30,844 bases of DNA from Mnemiopsis leidyi (Eukaryota; Ctenophora; Tentaculata; Lobata; Bolinopsidae): positions 63,465-94,308 of the forward strand of contig JH153777.1 of NCBI GenBank assembly GCA_000226015.1, in the 5' to 3' direction. Position numbers and translations under genes: made by a program. Each line of letters starts with the position of its first letter. Within the stretch, counting starts at the first letter, position 1. Shown piece by piece: positions 20,901 to 30,000 of the stretch. The notes under the pieces are model-generated. The model saw nothing but the letters and a program-made list of their open reading frames with translations, was not told the DNA's origin and did no database searches.

Positions 20901-22896
20901 TACATACTTAATAAGAGGAGCGATTACTTTGAGATGAAGAAATAATTAAAAGCTATATACGCTATATCTGAAAAATAAGTAGACAATTAGTAAAACAACC
21001 TATAATTGTGCTTATCATAATATCATTGTACTATCGAATCGTTTTACATGACACGACACACCAAATACCATACAGGTGGTAGTGGAACTAGCGGTGCTTA
21101 CAGAACTGCAAGATCAGTCACTAGTCGACATTAAAAGCAGAAAATTTCCCGCCAATAACGAGCCAGACGACTAAACATACGATATCAAAAGGAAGAACTT
21201 CTTCCAATGGGGACTTTTAACTGCGCCACGTGGTACGAGCTGCGGCCAATCAGAGATCGCGGTCTGAGTGTGCACGTGCGCGTGTGCCGTGTACTGAGTG
21301 TAGAACTCTAACGTAATTAGCATTTGGCGTTTGTCTTTTGTGGTTAGTTTGATATTCGGGTCTCCCGTCTTTGGTTGAAGTCGGTCACTCTGCCTGTTTG
21401 TCTGTGCCCGGTTAAGATTACAAAGTCTCAGGAGACACGAATGTGTAGCTCATTTTGAATAACCTTGATTTTTGATGCTTCAGTTTTTTAGGTTCAAATT
21501 TACTTTCACATAAAGGACCTAGATTGTTGGGGTGCTACCTATTTGATTAAACTTTTGATTGGGAAATTTTTATACATCAAGAAAGGCTGAAAGATATATT
21601 TCGGTCCGTTCTTGAGTCTCTGAGGCTATTTTTCTGTACGTTTATCCATGTTCCATTATTCCACGAACACTGAGCAGTCAGACCAATTCTAAATCACTCC
21701 AGCAGACGACGGCAAAATTAATAATTTCGAGATTAATCTTAGTGCTACTTTTTTGTGTGTAATTGCGTCACTGAAACAGCAACATAACTATGTTAGTCGT
21801 TTTGACAATGTCAACCGTTAATTGGGTTATATCAGACTTGATTAACACGTTAATAGGATAAAAAGACAATTGTCCAGCATTCCACTGCAATTCCGTGAAT
21901 CCAACTAGATATAGCAGTTTGTTTAATTATTGCAAATTCGTCTGTTTGTTAAATATTTTAGGCGGTCAGGGCACTGATGGAAACGTAAGGTGAAAAAGAT
22001 TTAAATCATTTTGTAACGTAGATGGTTATAATTAAGCCTAGTTCATGACATGCTTTTAGTATTTTTGAGCCCTATTTATACTGTTATTATATTAATCCTT
22101 GTCTTCGAATCGCCTGGCTTAACGCCAGTTTTCAATCCATATCAAAATTACACGATAATATCCCCACTCATTTATTATTGTTACACGATAATATCCCCAC
22201 TCATTTATTGTCATTAGTGCACCACACAGCCATGCTCTAAATGTAGCTGATAGCTCAGTTAGGACGGTTATCGCCGCGCCATAAGTTTAATGTACAAAGT
22301 TCATCCAGCCCCCATCAGAGCTGAACTTACTCTGCAAATGTACAATCAAACTTTAACCAGACACACTGTCAAGCATTGTTGGTGAGTGGCAGTGTCTTTA
22401 ATTAGGTTTTTTTGCTCATAATTACTTAGATAAAGTCTTGCAGCAAGTTTGTATGAAACTAATTGAATGAATTTGGTGTCTAAACTCAAACCATTTACAT
22501 TGCTCCTGAACTTCGATCGTTAAGACAGTGGCTTTCAAAAATGAAAATAAACTTTCCTAATATTTGAAATTGCAAATTACCCCAAGTACTTCTAATTATA
22601 TTAAAGTTTTTAGTAAATCAAGTTACGCATAATTTCTTCCCATCCCTAATTTCCTCCATAACTTATTCTAATCGATTTAATTTCTTCTTAATCACTTCTT
22701 ATTGTGCTATTGCTGATTACTAACTTATTACTTATTACTAACTTAAACCCATAAATAACTAACTAATTACTAATTAATTAATCATTAATTACTTATAACT
22801 AACAACTAACTCCCCAGGTCAGAAAGCGCTTACTCGGGGAACAATTCGAAGATCGGGGCAGCTTGCCCGCTCGACAATATGGAAGTACAGTTCAAC
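8924..22896 (+). CDS. Gene C: long multi-exon gene encoding a large, mostly disordered protein of unknown family (at least 945 codons)
   Basis: Exons are 8924-8991, 9095-9197, 9346-9440, 12809-13009, 13298-14945, 16811-16939, 19182-19233, 19317-19662, 19854-19967 and 22818-22896. All junctions are GT-AG and phases match throughout (2,0,2,2,0,0,1,2,2), giving 2835 nt with no stop. The start is ATG in AAACAAATG, followed by MSGKGKSWISW. The protein is charged, Ser/Thr/Pro-rich and without signal peptide or membrane segment, so it is probably a cytoplasmic or nuclear scaffold. I do not recognise the family. Weak points: exon 4 uses a poor acceptor (TTCACTAG); exon 6 could end at 16935; the 52-nt exon 7 uses the second AG of CAGAG. 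The last exon ends at a good donor (AACGTAAGT), so more exons lie to the right, perhaps beyond gene E. Gene D lies in intron 3 on the other strand. Confidence 0.78.
9631..9636 (-). terminator. Polyadenylation signal AATAAA of gene D
   Basis: AATAAA on the minus strand lies about 250 bases after the stop codon of the GPCR gene D, a normal 3' UTR length. It falls inside intron 3 of gene C on the opposite strand. Confidence 0.6.
9882..11012 (-). CDS. Gene D: class A (rhodopsin-like) G-protein-coupled receptor, 328 aa
   Basis: Two exons: 11012-10941 (24 codons, ending at AAT|GTAAGT) and 10796-9882 (305 codons with stop), joined in phase 0 at CCCTCAG|GGC. The short ectodomain has a glycosylation site (NHT, 8-10) and two Cys and lacks a signal peptide, as is usual for the class. 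Seven hydrophobic segments follow: about 26-47, 58-80, 95-117, 140-163, 194-218, 226-250 and 258-283. Class A marks are D68 in VAVSD of TM2, C99 at the top of TM3 paired with C181 in loop 2, DR(L) at 123-125, a TM6 proline (P244, in SYSP instead of CWxP) and NPMIY at 275-279. The C tail is Lys/Ser-rich with no Cys palmitoylation site. The ligand cannot be told; the altered DRY and CWxP motifs point to a lineage-specific receptor. The gene is complete and lies inside intron 3 of gene C. Confidence 0.92.
11130..11270. repeat. Direct repeats upstream of GPCR gene D
   Basis: Two diverged copies of a roughly 60-bp unit share AAATTTGC-TTGA-ATGTG, GCGAATGACCATTGAAAA and AAAACGCTG. A partial third copy follows (CCAATGAAA...AAAACGCTG). 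They lie 120-260 bases before the gene D start codon, so they may be promoter elements. No TATA box is clear. Confidence 0.75.
12221..12289. repeat. Stem-loop with 15-bp perfect inner stem and matching outer arms
   Basis: CAATTCAACATCAGT (12234-12248) pairs with ACTGATGTTGAATTG (12257-12271) around an eight-base loop. After a bulged stretch, GAAACCT (12221-12227) pairs with AGGTTTC (12283-12289). The total is about 69 bases, the size of a small RNA precursor hairpin. It lies in intron 3 of gene C. A small palindromic transposon remnant is the alternative. Confidence 0.8.
13030..13215. repeat. Degenerate ATCATTT-type repeat in gene C intron 4
   Basis: ATCATTTATCATT-like words recur through most of this 288-base intron. 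The pyrimidine-rich strand precedes the acceptor at 13297. The array is old and imperfect. Confidence 0.65.
13298..14945 (+). CDS. Gene C main exon: coiled-coil and repeat-bearing region (549 codons)
   Basis: This 1648-nt exon opens after acceptor CCACTTCAG and closes at TAT|GTGAGT, matching phase 2 on the left and phase 0 on the right. The unspliced frame would also run to a stop at 15020, but the strong donor makes splicing likely. Residues encoded at about 13660-13860 form a heptad-like, Leu/Asp/Glu-rich stretch (LADLKKLEEQ, LRELHEFLLK) that predicts a coiled coil. Bases 13925-14065 hold two to three copies of an approximately 54-bp unit giving SNRHNGQDITPEDTTPE-like peptide repeats. The rest is acidic and Ser/Thr-rich with many Gln and Asn, typical of disordered linkers. 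This is the best-supported exon of gene C. Confidence 0.85.
14946..16810. other. Gene C intron 5
   Basis: This is AT-rich intron sequence. I see no splice-supported exon on either strand. A small tandem repeat (TTTCGTATCGTGA, two copies) lies at about 16225-16252. The minus frame at 15845-16084 lacks coding character. Confidence 0.5.
16940..19181. other. Gene C intron 6
   Basis: A long AT-rich intron. A 31-base hairpin (TACCTGAGTA/TACTCAGGTA) lies at about 18434-18464. The open frames at 17483-17671 and 18898-19110 have no supporting sites. A small exon could hide here, because the flanking phases allow one. Confidence 0.45.
19182..19967 (+). CDS. Gene C exons 7-9 (3' cluster)
   Basis: Exon 7 (19182-19233) reads IDLDDLQFDNLFPAYSA and ends at A|GTAAAT. 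Exon 8 (19317-19662) opens after TCGTCCTCCCTAG and ends TG|GTGAAT. Exon 9 (19854-19967) opens after TTTTGTGCAG and ends AT|GTGAGT. The exon 8 to 9 and exon 9 to 22818 joins are convincing because both sites are strong and the phase matches. The exon 7 to 8 join is less certain: the frame of exon 8 is open back to 19240, and another frame (19204-19398) is also open here. The encoded segment is Ser/Pro/Arg-rich, then has a denser end (WKYFVVDKIM; FNDRYVMDMVARTAFV) that looks folded. Confidence 0.7.
19994..20418. repeat. 16-bp minisatellite, about 26 copies, in gene C intron 9
   Basis: The unit is GGTTATCTGGTTGTCA, with recurrent variants (TTACC for TTATC; GGTAACC). Because 16 is not a multiple of three and the unit lacks stops, all plus frames stay open and translate to a Leu/Val/Trp/Gly-rich 16-residue repeat. 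It begins about 27 bases after the exon 9 donor at 19968, so these frames are a by-product. Confidence 0.97.
20419..21200. other. Gene C intron 9, middle part
   Basis: AT-rich, with no repeat or exon that I can support. The minus frame 20544-20792 has neither splice sites nor coding-like composition. Confidence 0.4.
21222..21300. promoter_or_regulatory. CpG-rich promoter-like patch with CCAAT and E-box motifs
   Basis: Within an AT-rich intron, this patch has several CpG, a GGCCAATCAG (CCAAT box), a CCACGTGG and a GCACGTGC E-box followed by CGCGTGTG. It looks like a TATA-less promoter or enhancer. It could drive a shorter transcript of the 3' exons of gene C, or be an enhancer. No start codon or exon directly downstream is clear. 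Confidence 0.4.
22150..22212. repeat. ~35-bp tandem duplication
   Basis: ACACGATAATATCCCCACTC followed by ATTTATT occurs twice in a row without mismatch in the core. It lies in gene C intron 9, and the copy identity suggests a recent event. Confidence 0.9.
22243..22311 (+). pseudogene. tRNA-like remnant (elongator Met-like) or SINE head
   Basis: TAGCTCAGTTAGGACGG matches the Pol III A box (TRGCNNAGY..GG), and AAAGTTCATCC about 40 bases later is a decayed B box (GGTTCRANYCC). A CCATAA at the anticodon position recalls Met-tRNA. The acceptor arms (GTAGCTG and CAGCCCC) pair only partly, and the D and T stems are weak. It is therefore not a working tRNA. A tRNA-derived SINE end is the main alternative. 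Confidence 0.4.
22818..22896 (+). CDS. Gene C exon 10 (26 codons)
   Basis: The acceptor AACTCCCCAG is preceded by a run of CTAAC and TAACTAAC words that are ideal branch points. The exon reads SESAYSGNNSKIGAACPLDNMEVQFN and ends AAC|GTAAGT. The phase matches exon 9, with the shared codon forming Met. No stop is reached, so the transcript goes on. A candidate last exon at 23023-23079 (after GTTTTACAG, ending in TAA) keeps phase, but is short and unconvincing. Confidence 0.75.
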
Positions 22897-23094
22897 GTAA
22901 GTTCTTAATTGATACTGTTGTTGTTTTAATTTAATGTGATGAAAATGAAATTGCTAACTTACTAAGTCGAAAGTTTATTGATTATTGAATGTTTTACTTT
23001 GTAATTCAAATAGTTTTACAGTTTGTCATACTTAAGTGGCATCATCATGTTGCTAGTTCTCGAGTTCTGTTATTTTAACAGTTATCTCGACCAC

Positions 23095-23100
23095 TTTATT
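23095..23100 (-). terminator. Polyadenylation signal AATAAA of gene E
   Basis: AATAAA on the minus strand lies about 230 bases after the gene E stop codon, almost the same spacing as in gene D. Confidence 0.6.
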
Positions 23101-23329
23101 TTTCTTTCTCCTTTGGCTGTGAACAGGCTGGGGTAGTTACTCGTGATCTCTCATACAATTACTGATCTAAAGTCATCTTACATCATCCTTTCATCTGTGT
23201 TAATGAAATTCAGATCGCACAGATCCGGGTCTATAACGCTAGGTTCTTCTATGCTAATTCAAGAAGTACAATTTAAGAATTCCACACTTTCACTTTTTAG
23301 CAGGTCCAGTGTCTAAAACTTCCACATCT

Positions 23330-25063
23330 TCAAGTCTTCCTATCATACATGTTCCTACTCGTCACTCCAGCCCAGTTTCCACCTGCACTTCCTCCCTGTC
23401 TCCCTCTCCTCCTGATCATATCCTGTATCTCCGTACTGCAGCACACCCGCACCAGCGGGTTCAGTCCGGACAGGATTATGTAAACCCCACTCGCCCCCAG
23501 AAAGTTGATCACAGGAAATGTTGCTTGGTATATCTGATAGAGCACACAAAACCCGGCCATCACTAAGTTTCCCAAGTTCATTATAGCTATAGCCAGGCTG
23601 CCACGTCTCAACGCCTGCTCAGATTTATCATTTCCCGCGCTTAGGTTCTGCATTCGCAGCGAGTAGATTGTCAGACCGGACAAGAAAACCCCAGTAAACG
23701 CCACCACGGCAGGAATAGCAGCTACAGGTATTATGAGAAGTTGGGAATACCCCGGCTCGCTGTGGCTGTACACCAGCTGGCAGTAGAGGAAGAAGTAAAC
23801 TTTGTTTTGTCGTATCCGATGTGGGGCGTCTTTAAACCCAACTGTTACCTCGTACGATACGATCATTAGTGCGAGTTGTACTATGGAGTACAGACCGAGG
23901 ATGAGGTTTGTAGAGATCTTGTGGAAGGGAAACTTGACGTTGACGAAGCGGCAGTAGGAGATAAGGGCGGTGAGGAGCATAGAGGAGTAACTCGTAGATT
24001 TGAATGTCATGGACTCCACCTGAAGTGTGGGGAAATTTTGTTTAAATGTTTGTGTTATGAGCAGTGCAAAACTTCCGTAGAAGACCGCAAGAACGAATCT
24101 CCACATTTAAATGATAGAATCTTAATTTATAGAGAAAGTTTAAATCCTGTGTATTAATAAAGCCGTCCCAAAAAAACCCTAATATTAACCTGCTCCGCTC
24201 TAGTAGCGTTTCTGACAGCTAGGAGAACGTCACTAGAAAGTAGACTTCCAGCAATCCGTAGAGGGGAGTAGATATTGGTCAGGCAGTCGGACACTGCTAG
24301 CATCATGAACAACAGCCGCGTCAATTTTAGTTTAGTGTTCTGGTGGTAGTTGAATGATTAGTTCAGCGGGACACTGTTAATGATTCAAATTATTTGAGAG
24401 AATTAAAACCGAGGATGATTCTGTCAATCAAAATAAGGTACCAACGGATAATTGAAGTAGAAAACATGGTTACCTGATGGGCGGATGATAATTATATTTG
24501 TGGTTGCTATGGTTACATGATGATAATTGTAGTTTTGGTTGCCATGATTACCTGATGATAATTATAGTTATGGTTGCCATGGATACCTTGTGATAATTGT
24601 AGTTATGGTTGCTATGGTGACCTGATGATAATTGTAGTTTTGGTTGCCATGATTACCTGATGATAGTTGTAGTTATGGTTGCCATGGTTACCTGATGATA
24701 ATTGTAGTTATGGTTGCTATGGTTGCATGATGATAGTTGTAATAGAAGACATAGTTACCTGATGATAATTGTAGTTATGGTTGCTATGGTTACCTGATGA
24801 TAATTGTAGTTATGGTTGCCATGGTTACCTGATGATAATTGTAGTATTATAGTTGCCATGGTTACCTGATGATAGTTGTAGTAGAAAACAAGAGGATTGA
24901 GTGTAGTAGAGAGAAGAAAGGATATGATCATGAGAAGACCCAGTATGTAGTTGGTGGACTGTTCTAGAACGGTTATATCCTGGTCCTGGTGTCCCATCAG
25001 GTGGCTGTAGTAGATCTTGTAGTCCTCAGGGACCGTGCTGGTGTTTGTCTTACCGAATATCAT
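23330..25063 (-). CDS. Gene E: divergent class A-like G-protein-coupled receptor, 345 aa, three exons
   Basis: Exons on the minus strand are 25063-24866 (66 codons), 24339-24190 (50) and 24019-23330 (230 with stop), all phase 0 (CAG|GTAACC; CCACCAG|AAC; CAG|GTTAAT; CACTTCAG|GTG). The 36-residue ectodomain has a glycosylation site (NTS, 7-9). TM1 is about 38-62 with N57 in LNP. TM2 is about 74-94 with D84 in LAVSD. TM3 ends in SYCRF (137-141), so the DRY motif is YCR with only Arg kept. TM4 to TM6 lie at about 151-173, 207-236 and 254-280. TM7 (about 287-308) has NPLVR (303-307) in place of NPxxY. A basic RRRGRQ tail follows. A conserved TM3 to loop 2 Cys pair is not obvious. Chance open sequence upstream of exon 3 (24106-24020) would add a false Met; the strong acceptor and phase exclude it. 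The ligand is unknown. Confidence 0.9.
24466..24875. repeat. 35-bp minisatellite in intron 1 of GPCR gene E, carrying the 5' splice site
   Basis: About twelve units, on the minus strand ATTATCATCAGGTAACC followed by ATGGCAACCATAACTACA. Each contains TATCATCAG|GTAACC, identical or nearly so to the exon 1/intron 1 boundary of gene E (ACTATCATCAG|GTAACC at 24876-24861). The array therefore starts by copying the end of exon 1. One unit near 24735 contains an inserted GTAATAGAAGACATA resembling exon sequence. Confidence 0.93.
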
Positions 25064-26389
25064 GTCCTCTTTGGAGATTTGTTGTAATTTATGGTCTTGA
25101 TATTGAGTTATGAGGCGATGAAAAGTAATTTGAACAATATTCGAACAATTTGAATTTTAATCAATTAACCTGAAAGAGCCGTTTTCTGATTGTTTCCTGA
25201 TTCTACGTAGCATTGAAAGTGGTGAGCATTCCACATACATCACCCTTTTAGGCTATAAAAAGCATCTAGAATCTAGATAACAGATGATATCGTTTTGGCC
25301 TTAACAATCATAAAATCGCTTTCCAGAGAAGCTATGTGGAGAAAATGACAAAGTAGACCAAACAGATGATTATTGAGTCTGACAAACAAAATGTTATTTC
25401 AACCAGTTAGACCTAAAACCTTGTACAAAGTAAAAAACAGGTGAAATAAGAATTGTTGTAAGAAAAATATATTACACCGTGAAGTAAAAACGTTATATTT
25501 ATCTGCCGTAACACCTGGGGTCCTAGAAGAAACGTTGTCATGCCAACACTACCCTTGCACGTGTACTATTGAAGTGGACTGTCTAGACTGTATTGCGCCT
25601 CCTTGGGGCTCTTGCTATGAAACGTGACATTTCTTTTATGTTCATAATTTGGGGTAACGTCTAGTCGTACAATGTGACACATGGTAGCTTTGCTTCCATT
25701 TTTCTAATCACCGTTTTAATATAGAAATATATACACAAGTTATTCATCGCCTTATCTTATCTACGTGTTCATTGTGAATCTCACACAAGAAAAAACCTAG
25801 AATTTCGGAGCAACGGATATAATGAATATGCTGAATTAGAAACGTGGCTGATCTATGCATAAAAGAGAGAAGGTTTACAGAACACAGATGTTGTCGCGAC
25901 AAACAAGGGAGCGTAACTAAACTGACAGAATTACAAACGTGCTCTATATTGTAGATTCTATAAGTTTTATGTTAGCTGTCAGAAGTGGCACAAGTGTGGT
26001 TAATTGTTTAAATAAAACTCGCTAGATCTCACTTTTACAGGTGCAATTCTCGTGGGAACGTTAAAGCAATTTTCGAAGTGCAGTTCGAGAAGCGTCAAAA
26101 ACTTATTGTTTGTAACAAATTGTTGAGATATGTCAAAGTTTCATCATGAAAATATATACTTATCTTATAGCACCACTACCAAAGGTAAAGAATGTTTTAT
26201 ATCAAGATGTTGTGAAAACTTTGTTTAAAAAACTTGCGACTGTCTCTTCTCTCGCCATTGAATTGGTACACATGCTGTCTTTTAAAGTAGCTGGAATATT
26301 GTCCGATGTCTAGACGTTGCCCTATGATAGAGTTAAACTTACTAAATTTATAGCTGTGGTTAACTAGGTATGTTTGGAAGAATCAAGTT
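25064..26389. other. Spacer upstream of gene E
   Basis: Mostly AT-rich, without clear genes. A weak candidate plus-strand exon starts at 26041 after CTCACTTTTACAG. It reads 35 open codons to a TGA in one frame and VQFSWER-stop in the phase that would follow gene C exon 10. Either could be a 3' end of gene C, but I do not annotate it as coding. Confidence 0.4.
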
Positions 26390-26472
26390 CAGTAAACCCT
26401 CGATTAACCGTCCTCTCGGGGGAAAGGGTAAAAGCCCGGTAAATAGAGGCCCGGTAAATCGAGTGTTTACTG
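26390..26472. mobile_element. Short pogo/Tigger-like MITE (83 bp)
   Basis: The left end CAGTAAACCCTCGATTAACCG and the reverse complement of the right end agree at 19 of 21 positions. CAGT-A...CTCGATTA-CCG ends are typical of pogo/Tigger elements, and the interior repeats GCCCGGTAAAT-AG. A TA target duplication is not visible at the flanks, so the ends may have drifted. It is non-autonomous, with no transposase. Confidence 0.65.
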
Positions 26473-28263
26473 CACAGTATAATAAAGTGAAATAATGAAG
26501 TAATTTAGGTACTGTTACTCAGTCTTTTCCGGATGAGAAATAGTTGTCGATTAAAAAACTGCAAAAAAATTACGAAAAAACGAACTTGATCATATTCCTG
26601 CTAGTCGTATGAAAGTTTGTCAATACTTAGTTGAACAGCGACCAACCCTAGCCTAGGTGTGTAATTAGATAAGCAGAATTCTGAATTTTGTGGGCCTCTA
26701 AGTGGGATAGCAATGGTCTGCGAGTGAGCACAATTAACAGACGTAATTTTTGTAGTGGTTATAAGGGTGATAGCTATATATTCTTTACACTCATGTTAAT
26801 ATGTTCGTATAATACGTTACTTTGATTTAATAATAAACTAAGTAATTATTCAAGAGAACTTCTCTGGCAATAACGAAGCTCAAGAGACTGTGTCAACATG
26901 TCATTACTTAAACACAAAGAAATTTATTTTGAACGAGAATAGTATAAATATACAACGTTTGTTATTGAGTTCTGGAAGTAAGTTATGTCCCCCGCCTCGG
27001 CTAAAGCTGAGACTGACACTTTTAAATGGTGTGTTAAACTTGTCACTACTGAAACACAAGGATATATCTTGTGTTAAACGAGGATCTGAAGCAGCTGGGT
27101 TCCGTGCAGGCTCAATTCGTTACACTCAACTCAATATCTTCGTATAATACATCCTCTGGATTTCATGTATATAACCGATTTTTAAAGAGCTTCTGGTATA
27201 TAAAATCTATCATGTGGCCGATCGTTCGTCTATTTCAAAGAAAAAAGTAAGGAGACCTGTTAACTTGAGAGATCTCTGATAAGAGATTTGAAAAATTTCC
27301 GACAATTTTCAAATTGGATCATTCGTCCGCATCTAAAGTTTGAACATTTATTTTTACAAGGCTAAATTTGACGCTTAATGCGTATTTGTATTTGTATTTG
27401 TATAATTTATTATTTAAAAAAAGTTAAGTTCAACAGAAAGAGAAAGTAAGCTTATTTGATCAGCAAAGCTTCTTTTTGGTACACGACTGTTATGATTTAT
27501 GGCCCATATAATGAATTTATTCACATGATCCTCGCAGAAACTATAAAAATGTACTTGAAATGCCGAAAGTTTGCAGATCTGGTGAATGTAGATTTTCATA
27601 AAATCCAACATCCAACTTTGCCGGCCCCAGACTTTACAGTTCATATTCAGCAGACCCGGTTTTTGACAAAGATTTAAGTCATTTGAAAATGATCTAGAAG
27701 TTAACAAAGCTGAACAACAAAAAACATATGCGACGTTCGGCACTCTCGAAATAAACTAATTTAAAGTGCAATTATGGAAGGTGAAATGATGGATCGTAAC
27801 ATGACCTATACAATCGGACGTGCCAACTGGGGTTATGAGATTCCCACGTCCCTCTATCTTCTCAGCTGGCCCAGGAAAACGATAAATTCGAACAACATTT
27901 TTTTGTTACTTTCTGTCAATTGGATAAAAGAGTTAAAAAGGTGCATTGGCAACAGGCTTCAATTTCTAGTCATGAAATTAAAGGGAATGATATTGGCTGT
28001 AAAAGTACTTCGCGCTGCGTAGTAGCTAAGCTGACTGTAATAATTGAAACCTTCAGCATTTTTAGTTTTCTAATAGCGCTGAAACTTGAACGACGCAAAA
28101 TAAGTTTCCTGCCTTGGGCCTTCACAATTTACCGGTTAAGCGGTTATCCATGTGCTAAATTACTACCACGTTTAGTGGTGTTAACTGTTACCTTCAGTTG
28201 GTCATGCGTGCATGTTTATGTAATTACCAGTTTGGATCTCTTATCGAGCATGATGATTATGAG
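26473..28263. other. Gene-poor AT-rich stretch
   Basis: Open frames at 26890-27147, 27414-27743 and 27774-28285 lack splice signals and coding-like composition. The last begins MEGEMMDRN and then runs in overlapping frames, so I leave it unannotated. A (GTATTT)n tract lies at about 27380-27402. Confidence 0.4.
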
Positions 28264-28637
28264 TTTCCTAACGACGAGACCCTAACAACAATTCTTAATG
28301 ACAATGCTCTAACGACAATTCCCTAACGACAGTTCCCTAACGACAGTTCCCTAACAACAGTTCCCTAACAACAGTTCCCTAACGACAGTTCCCTACCGAT
28401 AATTCCCTAACAACAGTTCCCTACCGATAATTCCCTAACAACAGTTCCCTAACAACAATTCCCTAACAACAGTTCCCTAACAACAGTTCCCTAACAACAG
28501 TTCCCTAACAACAGTTCCCTACCGATAATTCCCTAATAACAGTTCCCTAACGACAGTTTCCTAACAACAGTTCCCTACCGATAATTCCCTAATAACAGTT
28601 CCCTAACGACAGTTTCCTAAAAACAACAGTTTCCTTC
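28264..28637. repeat. 14-bp minisatellite, about 25 copies
   Basis: The unit is TTCCCTAACAACAG, with variants CGACAG, TACCGATAA and TAATAACAG. A higher-order pattern is visible: the variant block with CCGATAATTCCCTAA recurs several times in the right half, including one longer repeated block at 28516-28620. Confidence 0.96.
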
Positions 28638-30000
28638 AAATCTAACTCAAGACAGCTATTGTGCTGTTTCTGTCATATGATAACATAAAAGAGAAATCGT
28701 AAGAACTAAGGATTTAAGGAAACATCAATCATAGCATATCTAAATCATTAAAACTTACAATTACAATCAAAATTTTCAAACATATCAAACATCCACCAAA
28801 AATTCGCATTTTACCGCAAATTATTCTATCTCTACCTCAACAAGAAAATCTAGAACTATCTTTAGAAACTTAATTTGGAGCACAAAACTTCAGAAACTCT
28901 CATTTTGTGAAGTTTCAACAGTAGGAGTGAATTATATCACTATACGATCAATTGTAAACCGTTATCGACAGTAGTGAAATATCTAACATCACGACTCCAA
29001 ACCATTATTAACACCTCCAACATTTAGTGAAGTTTTTGACATGTTTCGAGTCTGTATCGCCCTCACGTATATTTTATTATACGAGAATTGGCACTATTGA
29101 AGAACGATAAGAATACGTACTTTCTAAGAAAAATGGTGATAAGTAATGTTTATGGTATGGTAGACTATGCCTGAAAAAAAACAAAATGCCTGTAAAACAA
29201 AATTTGTCAACATCTGTTGCATGCAGCTATATCTTTCACTCCATGAGTAGCTTTAAGGGGGGGTTGAAAAAGGTAGACCTTTCGTGCCCCACTTGGAAAC
29301 ATAATAACTTTTAAAATTACCTAAAATAAATCGGTTTTGGATGCCTAAACCCGATTTTTAAGAACACGCATTGGACGAAAAACCCACTTGAAGTTAGCAA
29401 AAAATGAGCAAAATTTTCAGGGGATTCTTTATAACCTAAGTTCTAAATGGCGTAGGAGCATGAAAATTTTACAGGTGATAGCTCAAACCCTTGACTATAC
29501 TTCCTCCAAAGGGCATCTATAATGATCAAACCGTTGCCGAGATACAGCCGTTTTTAGAAAATTAGTCAAATTTTAACTTTAAATGCGTCTCAAGGAGCTA
29601 TTTTACTCGCAATTCACTTCAAATTTTTGTCAGCGGTTGTTAAGACTATGAATAAAATTTCCTGTAACCGGCATCTATATTCCCTGATCCCGAGTCTTTT
29701 TATGGCATCTCAAGGTAGGTTGACCCAGAAAACACTGTTTTTGGCCTATTTTTGGTGGTTTTTTGGGTCTGGAGTACAGAGTTTATTTCACTCGCATTTC
29801 ATATTTTTACTGAATAATGCTATAATCTTTTCCTGTCTGAGGTATGAAGGACAACTTAATCCGACCTTCTTGAGGGTCGGAATCACTGTTTAAAATTCCT
29901 TGCCCAGTCACCATTTCAGCTCAATTTTTGATGTTTTTGCGAGATTACAGATAAACAAGACAAGATATGGACCTGACGACTTGAAATTTGAACTTTCTGC
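28638..30000. other. AT-rich stretch leading into the large palindrome
   Basis: No gene is supported. From about 29190 the style matches the palindrome (GACCTTCTTGAGGGTCGGAA at 29861-29880 and similar words), so part of this may belong to the same repeat, whose mirror would lie beyond the window. Confidence 0.4.

Noticed and set aside
23309..23566. Plus-strand open frame of 85 codons
   Set aside because: It is antisense to the GPCR gene E coding exon and mirrors its composition.
24020..24106. Met start of a shorter GPCR at 24106
   Set aside because: It lacks TM1 and TM2, which lie in spliced exons upstream; a strong acceptor at 24020 fits phase.
24755..24865. Repeat-encoded tail after TM1 in gene E as normal coding sequence
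   Set aside because: The donor at 24865 joins in phase to an exon encoding TM2; the tail is the minisatellite.
26041..26145. Possible last exon of gene C
   Set aside because: The most coding-like frame needs phase 2, while exon 10 ends in phase 0; evidence is too weak.
28264..28637. CRISPR-like array or telomeric repeat
   Set aside because: Units are 14 bp head to tail with no spacers, and the motif is not a telomere repeat.
29627..29893. Plus-strand 88-codon hydrophobic frame
   Set aside because: T-rich repeat-like DNA next to the palindrome; no start context or splice sites.
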